Shown here: in pieces, positions 1-5,680 of the stretch
Layout of the letters: every line of letters begins with the position of its first letter
Numbering within the stretch: position 1 is the stretch's first letter
Assembly (NCBI GenBank): GCA_029560815.1
Contig: JAKQKF010000495.1
Location: 1-6,465 of the forward strand
Source of the DNA: a bacterium
Lineage (GTDB): Bacteria > KSB1 > UBA2214
Direction: 5' to 3'
Length of the DNA stretch: 6,465 nt
Notes under the pieces: model-generated
Told to the model about the DNA's origin: nothing
Seen by the model: the letters and a program-made list of their open reading frames with translations, nothing else
The model's database searches: none
Made by a program: the position numbers and the translations under genes

Positions 1-545
1 TCCTGATTGATCGCCCGCAGCTGTTCTTTGCGGGCGTCGTCGAGGTTGGCCCCGCCGCGGACGAAATCGCGATAGTACTGCGTGAGCACCATCTCCTGCT
101 CAGGGGTCAGGCCGAGCGCGGCGCGCTGTTCATAAACCGCCTTGATACGCGCAAAGAGGTCGGCGTTAAGGCTGATGTCGTCGCTGTGGCTGGAGAGCAG
201 GGGCGCCGCCTCCTGGGCGATCTTTTGCAGGGGATCGCTGGTCAGGGCGGAGGTCATGTTGAAAAAGACGCTGCTGACCCGGGTGAGCAGCTGCCCGCTC
301 AGCTCGAGGGCGTCGATGGTGTTGGCAAAGGTGGCCGGCTGGGGATTGGAGGCGATGGCCGCTACCTCGAGCTTGTGCTGGCGGATGCCCTCCTGAATGG
401 CCGGGAGGTAATGCTCGTTCCGGATCTTGCTGAAGGGCGGCACGCCGAAGGGGGTTTTGAACTCCTTGAGCAGGGGATTATCCTGGGCCAGGGCAGCGCC
501 AAAGCCTGTGGCCAGGCAGAGCAGGGTGATCATGAATTCTCTCAT
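1..545 (-). CDS. dcp: Exported peptidyl-dipeptidase Dcp-like M3 metallopeptidase, N-terminal part (truncated by window edge)
   Basis: This is the first 181 codons of a zinc oligopeptidase of family M3, Dcp type, which removes dipeptides from the C-terminus of short peptides. The start at 545 is chosen because GAGGAG lies four bases upstream; an in-frame ATG at 533 would be too far from it. Residues 1-20 (MREFMITLLCLATGFGAALA) form a signal peptide ending in an ALA cleavage box before QDNP, so the enzyme should act in the periplasm or outside. Family hallmarks follow: residues 31-52 read TPFGVPPFSKIRNEHYLPAIQE, the typical Dcp N-terminal segment, then NTIDALELSGQLL around 75-87 and FFNMTSA around 94-100. 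Dcp proteins are usually near 680-720 residues, so the HEXXH zinc site lies beyond the left edge and cannot be checked. The family call is firm; choosing Dcp over oligopeptidase A rests on the N-terminal style. Confidence 0.9.
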   Translation of the reverse strand, partial: MREFMITLLCLATGFGAALAQDNPLLKEFKTPFGVPPFSKIRNEHYLPAIQEGIRQHKLEVAAIASNPQPATFANTIDALELSGQLLTRVSSVFFNMTSALTSDPLQKIAQEAAPLLSSHSDDISLNADLFARIKAVYEQRAALGLTPEQEMVLTQYYRDFVRGGANLDDARKEQLRAINQ

Positions 546-582
546 GGGACTCCTCGATTTGGGGTGACGGATTATTGTCTGA

Positions 583-611
583 AAAGTAACAAAAATTTGG
601 CAAAGGTTCAA
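583..611 (-). promoter_or_regulatory. Candidate promoter of the dcp-like gene
   Basis: Reading the minus strand, TTGAAC (606-611) is followed after exactly 17 bases by TACTTT (583-588). Transcription would begin near 576 and give a leader of about 31 bases before the ATG at 545. The spacing is ideal for a housekeeping sigma factor, and the same TTG-N20-TAYWTT form recurs before three other genes in the window. The region is AT-rich, so chance matches are possible. Confidence 0.5.
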
Positions 612-622
612 GGACTAATCGC

Positions 623-651
623 TTGCCATTGCGCTCCAATAATCTTACATT
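623..651 (+). promoter_or_regulatory. Candidate divergent promoter for the secreted coiled-coil gene
   Basis: TTGCCA (623-628) and TACATT (646-651) are separated by exactly 17 bases on the plus strand. The -35 box sits 11 bases from the -35 box of the oppositely oriented dcp promoter candidate, making a compact divergent pair. A transcript from about 658 would cross the GH3 remnant and reach the gene at 843 after a leader of roughly 185 bases. Confidence 0.4.
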
Positions 652-689
652 TTATCAATTGCCACCAAAGGAGATTTCACGCGCCAGGC

Positions 690-830
690 TCTTGCCCTCG
701 TCCCGCGGACAGGCTTTCATCCCTCAACCTCGATATGCAGCGAGTGGTGGAACCCGGCGCCTTCCAGATCAAGATGGGTAAAAATCCTGCGGATTATCTC
801 TCCGCCGCATTGACAGTGCGAGCAGAGTGA
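690..830 (+). pseudogene. Remnant of the C-terminus of a GH3 beta-glucosidase-type gene
   Basis: Frame 3 of the plus strand, ending at the TGA at 828-830, encodes PADRLSSLNLDMQRVVEPGA followed by FQIKMGKNPADYLSAALTVRAE. This matches the last strand-rich part of the fibronectin-III-like domain that closes glycoside hydrolase family 3 enzymes. There, a segment of the form L-x-x-L-N-x-D-M-x-x-V-V-E-P-G-x-F-x-I-M-V-G-x-S-S-x-D is usual, just before the stop. Only about 45 codons remain. Upstream of about 690 the frame stays open but is not GH3-like, because it runs into the AT-rich control region and then antisense through dcp. No start codon sits after the AGGAG at 668-672 in this frame. I infer that the rest of the gene was deleted. 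The likeness is judged from memory of the family, not from an alignment. Confidence 0.62.
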
Positions 831-842
831 AAGGTGTCTGAA

Positions 843-1712
843 ATGTTGTGCAAAAGTTATATCCTGGTGCCGATCGTATGGGCAATCATCAATCCGGCAC
901 AGGCCCCGGGCGGGGAGATGCGGCCGGCGACGGAGCGCGAAATCGCCTTCTACACCAGTGTGATGACCGCGGTGGAGAAAGCCCTGCCGCAAGGGCCTAT
1001 GCACTGGCAGATCGAAGAGATGACTCCAACAGCGCCTCCCAAACAGGTCGCCGCTCAAGCCGCCTGGCACCCCTTTCCTATGCACTATTCTGTCACCTGG
1101 GTGGACAGACAGCGCAAAAAACTGGCTATACTGGATGATAAACATGCCCTCCATAACCTTGAGAAAGCCGAAGAGGCGCGCGCCAGGGCCGAGGCGCAGC
1201 AAAAACTTGACAAGGTGCTCAACGAGCGCGAGGAGGCTTATCAAGGCCGGGATTTGGCCGCGGCGCAGGTACTCGAGCGGGAAATCGAGAATCTGACGGC
1301 CGAGATCGAAAGAATGAAGAGTCAACTCGAAGAGGAAGCCGAGAAAGCGGATGAGGAATCACTGCGGGGGATGGCCCTGCAAGTGGCGCTGGACATCAAT
1401 CTCTTTTCTCTGCCGGTGCCCAAAGCGGTTAGTGAGGAAGGGCTTGTACCTGTTCCGGCAACCGCCTGCCGTCAGGAGGCCGGCTTTGACAGCGACGGCA
1501 GATGGCAGGAAGGATCGACCATGGTCTTTCTTGGCCGGGGATGGAAATGGACCGAAGGGGCGCGCGCCCGGATGCAGGCGGAGGAACCCGTGGGGTTGCC
1601 CTCGACCCGCGTGTATACCCTGATTGTCCGGGTTCAGGGAGAGCACAGCCGGGTACGGGAATACCTGCGCGGCATCGATTGGCTGTCACTTGAGGGATTG
1701 CTTTTTAAATAA
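843..1712 (+). CDS. Secreted coiled-coil protein of unknown function
   Basis: I do not recognise this 289-residue family. The ATG at 843 is preferred over an in-frame GTG at 834 because AAAGGTG (829-835) is correctly spaced for the ATG. It also gives a clean signal peptide: MLCKSYILVPIVWAIINPAQA, with a likely cut after AQA at residue 21. The mature protein has three parts. Residues 22-98 form a compact region with HWQ at 54-56, HPFPMHYSVTW at 76-86 and a basic RQRKK at 89-93. Residues 100-176 are rich in Glu, Lys, Arg and Ala with heptad-like spacing, a probable coiled coil of about 75 residues. Residues 177-289 are a second globular part with FLGRGWKW at 229-236, ending in the hydrophobic WLSLEGLLFK. 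There is no lipobox, further membrane span or catalytic motif. The long helical middle suggests an oligomeric envelope-associated protein, which is inference only. Codon use and GC content match the neighbours. Confidence 0.85.
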   Translation: MLCKSYILVPIVWAIINPAQAPGGEMRPATEREIAFYTSVMTAVEKALPQGPMHWQIEEMTPTAPPKQVAAQAAWHPFPMHYSVTWVDRQRKKLAILDDKHALHNLEKAEEARARAEAQQKLDKVLNEREEAYQGRDLAAAQVLEREIENLTAEIERMKSQLEEEAEKADEESLRGMALQVALDINLFSLPVPKAVSEEGLVPVPATACRQEAGFDSDGRWQEGSTMVFLGRGWKWTEGARARMQAEEPVGLPSTRVYTLIVRVQGEHSRVREYLRGIDWLSLEGLLFK

Positions 1713-1733
1713 CGGCATTTTTCAATCAAGCCG

Positions 1734-1762
1734 GGCGCGGGCGGCTGCGAGCAGCCCGCGCC
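1734..1762. terminator. GC-rich hairpin between convergent genes
   Basis: GGCGCGGGC (1734-1742) and GCCCGCGCC (1754-1762) form a perfect 9-base-pair stem with an 11-base loop. It lies in the 110-base gap between two genes that converge, where a bidirectional terminator is expected. Neither strand has a T-run directly after the stem, so classical intrinsic termination is not shown. Confidence 0.5.
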
Positions 1763-1822
1763 AGGATTAGTGCCGGTGCGGCCGAAAAGCCGAACGGTTT
1801 CGCCCCGGACTTTCATCAACCC

Positions 1823-4447
1823 TTATTGTTTGAGAACAAGGGCGTTGAAGAGCAGTTTGTAGGTCACCGGAGTGGCAGCGCGATACTGTGGATTAAACGC
1901 AAAAAGCACCAGCTGCCCCTTGCCCTTGCGCAGCCAGACCAGATTATTCTTGTTCGAAAGTTTTTCCGCCTTCTCCACATAGCCGCTGAGCAGCAGCTCC
2001 TTCTCCGGAAACCAGCCGATCACCCTGCGGTCCATGTCCCATGAAGGAATCGAGGTGGTGAAGATCGGACGCCCGCGATAAAAGACGCCGATTTCCCCCG
2101 GCATGCCCTGGGTCAGGGGGTGTTCACTGATCAGACGGGTGCGGATGAGCGAGCCCGGGCAATAGAGCCCCTCTTTGGCTGCTGCTTCGGCAATATTTCG
2201 CACCGGCAGCTGAAATTCCTCTTTCTCCGTTTTGCCGCGCGTAATCTCAAGCATCCCCATAAAAAGCTCGGTGGAACGGCCCCACGCGATGATTTCACCA
2301 CCCTGGTCGAGAAAAGTCATCAGTTTCGCGAAACCGGCTTTACCGATCCCTTTTGCATATTCCGGGGGATAATCAGTGACCCGATACTCTTCCCGGTTTT
2401 TGTATTTGCCCTCCATCAGGATGGATTTATCGGCATCCGGGAAAATCACCACATCGAAGAGCCCGGCGAAATTGGTATTTTCAAACTCCCCCGGATGGAT
2501 GACTGTAAAGGGAATGGCATAGGTATCGAGCAGGTAGCGCGTCCATCCTGCGTCCATATCATGAAACCAGGTCTCGACCAGGGCGATGCGCGGCATCTTG
2601 AGCGGATCGGCTTTGATCCCCTCCGTCGTCGATGCATAGAATGGCGAGATCAGGACCTTCTGCAGCAGATCCTTGAATTTTTTCCCGCTCTCATCCGGAT
2701 AGATCAGAAAACTGCCGGCGGCGAGGTTTTGTCCTCCACTGGCGAATGGTTCGGTCAGGCGCCCGACTTGCAGCCCCTCCTTGAGCGCGAGGAAAGCCGC
2801 GCGGAAGCTGGCGTTGTTTTCAACCGGCCAAATCGAGAGGGCAAAACCGGCGGGTGGCCCTGTTCGCGTTGTGAATGGCCGGGTGATCTCCTGCAGTTTG
2901 GGCTTGAGGCCGGGCTCCAGGATGGCGACCGCCTCCACACCAAAGTGCAGCGGCAGTGACCACGAGGTGATATCGTAGGGTTTGATGATCTCCCCATCCG
3001 GAGTGAAGCGGCGCTCCGGGTATTGCTGTGCTTCCAGCATCTCCTTGATGAAAGACCGGAAGGGCTGCGCCAGGGGGACGGCCAGTGTGCCGGCTGCGTA
3101 GGTACGGTTGGCGATGGTGGCGGCTTCCTCGAGACGGTAGATGCGGATGCCGTGTTCGAACAGGAGGTTGATGAGATCGGCCATGGCGCTGGCATCGTGC
3201 TGTTTCTGTGGGATCAAATAATAGTAGGGGGCCTGTGTCTTACCCAATTCCACCTCGCGGCGGCAAAGATCGTTGCGAAAGGTGAGGAGCTCCTCGCGAT
3301 AGCGGGCCGCAGTCTTGAGCAGCGAGTGAAACGAGGCCACCTCGTACTGCACCATATCGCTCAGGCGCCACCATCCGCCCGGCCAGGGGGCGGGCATGTT
3401 GATGCTTTTTTTGTATTCGGCGAGTCCTTTGTCGTCTGCGCGCAGTTCATTACGTTCGACGTAGACCGGTTTGGCGATTTTGCAGCTGGCCATTTCGGTC
3501 AGCAGGGCGATGACATTTTTCCAGGCGCTGGTTTCGGTGGGGCCCGGCCAGTAAAAGTCAAAGGCATAACTTTGCGAGATGCCGGTGAGTCCTTTCTCGG
3601 TCATGTCCGTCACCATGTGGGCGCCAAAAATCTTGCTCCAGTTGTAGAGCCCGGCGTCGAGGTTCTCGGCGATCGGATCGTGTACGGGCGGGACAAAATA
3701 GCGTGGCCCATCGGCACTCATCTGGTGCTTATCGACCATCACCTGGGGAAACCAGGAGGTGCTGTAGAGTGCCGAGATGGCACGGGTGTCCTCCTGCGTC
3801 AGGGTCACATAGTCGCGATTGTTGTCGTGTCCTACATACTTGTGATAGACGCCGGGCATGGACGCCCCATCATAGGAACTCTCTTTGTATTTACGATAGT
3901 GATTCACCACCATATCCATGCCGTCGGGATTGTGAGTGGGCACCAGCATCAGCACCACCGCATCGAGCCAATCCAGAAGTGCGGGCTCCCGGGTTGTCGC
4001 GAGTTCGTGGGCGATGAGCGGCGCCGCCTGCGCCGGGGCTACCTCGGTCGAGTGCATCGAGAGAGTGGCGAGGAGGAAAACGCGACCTCGCGCTATCAGA
4101 GCGGTGCGCTCCTCTTCAGCAAGATCAGGGTGCAAGGCCAGCTTTTGGTTGATTTCTCGCAGCGCTTCGAGATTCTCAATATTTTTTTCTGCGGAGATAA
4201 AGGCGGTATAGATCGGCCGGCCCATGGGTGAACGCCCGACCTCGATCATCCTGATGCGGGACGAGGTCTGGTCGAGTTTCTGTAAATAGGCCGTGAGGGT
4301 TTCATAATCGATGAGCGAGCGATCGGCGCCCGGCTCAAAACCAAAAAAGGATCCCGGGGCGGGGATTTCATTTTGAGGCTCAGCGGCCGGCGCCGGGAGA
4401 GTCCAAAAGAGGAGGGCGAGAATCCAGATCCGGGTGCTTTTACGCAT
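1823..4447 (-). CDS. Secreted M14 zinc carboxypeptidase-like protein with C-terminal amidotransferase-like domain
   Basis: This is an 874-residue member of the M14 metallocarboxypeptidase family. The start at 4447 is preferred over an in-frame ATG at 4513: it has AGGAG ten bases upstream, gives a signal peptide at once (MRKSTRIWILALLFWTLPAPAA), and the upstream ATG overlaps the predicted promoter. The M14 domain covers roughly residues 45-330. Zinc ligands are H132 and E135 in MHSTE, with H241 in VDKHQM as third ligand. THNPDGMD (171-178) and HDNNRD (207-212) carry the conserved Asn-Arg substrate-carboxylate motif at N210-R211. E318 in LLTEMAS is the likely catalytic glutamate. All key residues appear intact. 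Residues about 615-735 (PRIALVETWFHDMDAGWTRYLL, then LDQGGEIIAWG) look like the class I glutamine-amidotransferase-like domain seen in other large M14 proteins, without an obvious catalytic triad. The protein probably trims peptides outside the cytoplasm; its exact substrate cannot be read from the sequence. Confidence 0.92.
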   Translation of the reverse strand: MRKSTRIWILALLFWTLPAPAAEPQNEIPAPGSFFGFEPGADRSLIDYETLTAYLQKLDQTSSRIRMIEVGRSPMGRPIYTAFISAEKNIENLEALREINQKLALHPDLAEEERTALIARGRVFLLATLSMHSTEVAPAQAAPLIAHELATTREPALLDWLDAVVLMLVPTHNPDGMDMVVNHYRKYKESSYDGASMPGVYHKYVGHDNNRDYVTLTQEDTRAISALYSTSWFPQVMVDKHQMSADGPRYFVPPVHDPIAENLDAGLYNWSKIFGAHMVTDMTEKGLTGISQSYAFDFYWPGPTETSAWKNVIALLTEMASCKIAKPVYVERNELRADDKGLAEYKKSINMPAPWPGGWWRLSDMVQYEVASFHSLLKTAARYREELLTFRNDLCRREVELGKTQAPYYYLIPQKQHDASAMADLINLLFEHGIRIYRLEEAATIANRTYAAGTLAVPLAQPFRSFIKEMLEAQQYPERRFTPDGEIIKPYDITSWSLPLHFGVEAVAILEPGLKPKLQEITRPFTTRTGPPAGFALSIWPVENNASFRAAFLALKEGLQVGRLTEPFASGGQNLAAGSFLIYPDESGKKFKDLLQKVLISPFYASTTEGIKADPLKMPRIALVETWFHDMDAGWTRYLLDTYAIPFTVIHPGEFENTNFAGLFDVVIFPDADKSILMEGKYKNREEYRVTDYPPEYAKGIGKAGFAKLMTFLDQGGEIIAWGRSTELFMGMLEITRGKTEKEEFQLPVRNIAEAAAKEGLYCPGSLIRTRLISEHPLTQGMPGEIGVFYRGRPIFTTSIPSWDMDRRVIGWFPEKELLLSGYVEKAEKLSNKNNLVWLRKGKGQLVLFAFNPQYRAATPVTYKLLFNALVLKQ

Positions 4448-4497
4448 GGGGCTTGTGCTCCTGAAAGATGAGTTCCTGAGATGATGAATGTACTTTA

Positions 4498-4526
4498 AAA
4501 GTAGAGAATGCATCGGCTCGGGGCAA
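4498..4526 (-). promoter_or_regulatory. Candidate promoter of the M14 peptidase gene
   Basis: On the minus strand TTGCCC (4521-4526) is followed after 17 bases by TACTTT (4498-4503). This predicts a start near 4491 and a leader of about 44 bases before the ATG at 4447. The -10 box is one arm of the perfect palindrome TACTTTAAAAGTA (4491-4503), which also covers the expected start site and could be an operator. Confidence 0.45.
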
Positions 4527-4566
4527 GTACTTTTTCTCAGGCCCGAAAATATTCAGGAACATTGTG

Positions 4567-4595
4567 TTGACATTTGCAGGCAAATGCGTTATTTT
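4567..4595 (+). promoter_or_regulatory. Strong candidate promoter of upp with an operator-like dyad in its spacer
   Basis: TTGACA (4567-4572), a perfect -35 box, is followed after exactly 17 bases by TATTTT (4590-4595). Between them lies the perfect inverted repeat CATTTGCAGGCAAATG (4571-4586), with 7-base arms around AG. A protein bound there would cover the RNA polymerase contact region. The start would be near 4602, leaving a leader of about 267 bases before upp. Confidence 0.6.
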
Positions 4596-4725
4596 CAATT
4601 CATATTGATGCGGTCCTGATCGGATCCGGACTTGCAGCCCGCTGCTGCCCTTGGCTGGAGGCCAGATTCGGATCGAGCCATGATTGCTTTCTTCGGGCAG
4701 CAGCCCCTTATCCTCGTGCTGCTTA

Positions 4726-4744
4726 TATGATTTTTTAAATCATA
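4726..4744. repeat. AT-rich perfect dyad
   Basis: TATGATTTTTTAAATCATA has perfect 8-base arms around three T residues. It could be a protein-binding operator or a weak hairpin in the upp leader RNA. Confidence 0.55.
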
Positions 4745-4780
4745 CCGACTTGCAATAAAAGAAAACCCGAGACTCCTTCC

Positions 4781-4809
4781 GGCCAAACGGCTGTTCTGCA
4801 GGCCAAACG
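4781..4809 (+). repeat. Two direct copies of GGCCAAACG, 20 bases apart
   Basis: GGCCAAACG occurs at 4781-4789 and 4801-4809, and again at 5561-5569 in the loop of the hairpin after upp. In the second and third copies the CAAAC loop is closed by GGC/GCC pairs; the first can form GCC-AAAC-GGC. Confidence 0.5.
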
Positions 4810-4868
4810 CCCGGGAATGGCGGCCGCGCGCAGCGGAGTGATCAAGGTGAAAACAGGAGATCCCCTCG

Positions 4869-5492
4869 ATGGATAACGTGCATCTCATCAGCCACCCGGT
4901 ATTGCAGCATTCCTTGACCCTCCTGCGCGACAAGCGGACAGGCATTGAGGAGTTCCGGCGTCATGCCGCGATTGTTGCGCAAATCGTTCTGCTCGAAGCC
5001 ACCCGGGACCTCCCGGTCAGTAAAAAATCTGTGCGAACTCCACTCGCTTCCTGTCCGGGTGAGCAGCTCAAGGAAGATCTGGTGCTGGTGCCGGTACTGC
5101 GCGCCGGACTCGCCATGCTCGGCCCGGCCCTGGAGATCCTGCCGCGAACCCCGGTCGGTTTTATCGGCCTCGAACGCGATGAGCGGACGGCTCTTGCGCG
5201 CGCCTACTACCAGAAATTCCCCACCGATCTGAAGAACAAACGCGTCATCGTCCTCGATCCCATGCTCGCCACCGGGGGCTCGCTTATCGACACCCTCGCC
5301 CGGCTGCGCGACCGGGGCGCGCGGGATATCTGCGCCGCCTGCATCGTCATCGCCCCGGAAGGGGTCAGGGCCCTGCAAAAACACTACCCTGAGGTCGCCA
5401 TCCATACCGCCGCTCTCGACAGCCATCTCAACGAGGCCAAATACATCGTCCCCGGGCTGGGAGACTTTGGCGACCGCTATTTCGGGACGTGA
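4869..5492 (+). CDS. upp: Uracil phosphoribosyltransferase
   Basis: This cytoplasmic enzyme makes UMP from uracil and 5-phosphoribosyl-1-pyrophosphate in pyrimidine salvage. The 207-residue length fits the usual 208-209. The PRPP-binding loop is intact as DPMLATGGS at residues 130-138. VPVLRAGLAM (74-83) is the conserved segment whose Arg contacts phosphate. The C-terminal GLGDFGDRYFGT (196-207) is the uracil-binding signature, in which most members have GDAGDRxFGT; here Phe replaces Ala. The N-terminus (VHLISHPVLQHSLTLLRDKRTG) is typical of the family. AGGAG at 4855-4859 supports the ATG at 4869. The gene stands alone, with no uracil permease or pyr gene beside it in the window. Its unusually long, structured leader and promoter dyad suggest it is regulated. 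The identification is very secure. Confidence 0.97.
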   Translation: MDNVHLISHPVLQHSLTLLRDKRTGIEEFRRHAAIVAQIVLLEATRDLPVSKKSVRTPLASCPGEQLKEDLVLVPVLRAGLAMLGPALEILPRTPVGFIGLERDERTALARAYYQKFPTDLKNKRVIVLDPMLATGGSLIDTLARLRDRGARDICAACIVIAPEGVRALQKHYPEVAIHTAALDSHLNEAKYIVPGLGDFGDRYFGT

Positions 5493-5555
5493 AAGGCCTG
5501 CGCGCGGAATGGTCGGCATGCACCGCCGCGGCCGGCCGAACTCTTCAAGCAACCC

Positions 5556-5576
5556 GGGCCGGCCAAACGCCGGCCC
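5556..5576 (+). terminator. GC-rich hairpin downstream of upp
   Basis: GGGCCGGC (5556-5563) and GCCGGCCC (5569-5576) form a perfect 8-base-pair stem around CAAAC, 63 bases after the upp stop. No T-run follows, so it may act as a 3'-end stabiliser or weak terminator. A second GGCCGGCC at 5530-5537 could compete for pairing. Confidence 0.5.
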
Positions 5577-5589
5577 AGCGAATCCGCAC

Positions 5590-5605
5590 TGGTATAGTTC
5601 TTGCA
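5590..5605 (+). promoter_or_regulatory. Sigma-54-type promoter candidate for the lectin-fold gene
   Basis: TGGTATAGTTCTTGCA places GG (5591-5592) and GC (5603-5604) exactly 12 bases apart, as in the sigma-54 consensus TGGCAC-N5-TTGCA; only the two C positions of the first block differ. The start would be near 5616, 65 bases before the GTG at 5681. A weaker sigma-70-like alternative is TTATCT (5630-5635) with TAAAAT (5653-5658), 17 bases apart. Confidence 0.35.
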
Positions 5606-5680
5606 AGTACCTTCCCCGATTCCTCTGGATTATCTCTTCTTGATCGTAAAATTAAAATCTTAGCATCTCAGGATGGCAAC

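Larger units (their letters stand above)
4602..4868 (+). promoter_or_regulatory. Structured upp leader with mutually exclusive stems
   Basis: This stretch has no convincing gene but contains ordered inverted repeats. GCTGCTGCCC (4641-4650) is perfectly complementary to GGGCAGCAGC (4695-4704), enclosing 44 bases that hold a small TGGC/GCCA hairpin (4652-4664). The same downstream segment, 4695-4702, can instead pair with TGCTGCTT (4717-4724) using six Watson-Crick and two G-T pairs, followed six bases later by TTTTTT (4731-4736). That is the layout of an attenuator or riboswitch expression platform. The T-run is offset from the stem and is itself the centre of another dyad. Further on come two GGCCAAACG copies (4781 and 4801) and the ribosome-binding site AGGAG (4855-4859). 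No known riboswitch or PyrR-binding loop was recognised. Confidence 0.4.

Noticed and set aside
186..830. Long plus-strand open frame of 214 codons
   Set aside because: Its first part is antisense to the well-supported dcp gene. Only the last ~45 codons look protein-like, and these are listed as a GH3 remnant.
717..1325. Minus-strand open frame ending in a Cys-x-x-Cys segment that faintly recalls a transposase tail
   Set aside because: It is antisense to the secreted coiled-coil gene and the GH3 remnant, has no good ribosome-binding site, and the likeness is superficial.
3023..4231. Plus-strand open frame of 402 codons, and a second one at 2120-2959
   Set aside because: Both lie antisense to the M14 gene, whose motifs are intact; their His- and Gly-rich translations look like complements of coding DNA.
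4448..4513. Upstream ATG extending the M14 protein by 22 residues
   Set aside because: It has no ribosome-binding site, would bury the signal peptide, and lies upstream of the predicted transcription start.
4602..4868. Known riboswitch or PyrR-binding loop before upp
   Set aside because: No consensus of a known class could be matched; only the generic pairing layout is reported.
4595..4945. Minus-strand open frame of 116 codons covering most of the upp leader
   Set aside because: The translation is rich in Arg, Ser and Cys without domain likeness, and it overlaps upp and the inverted repeats.
4842..5606. Minus-strand open frame of 254 codons
   Set aside because: It is antisense to upp, which is certain, and its translation has no recognisable domain.
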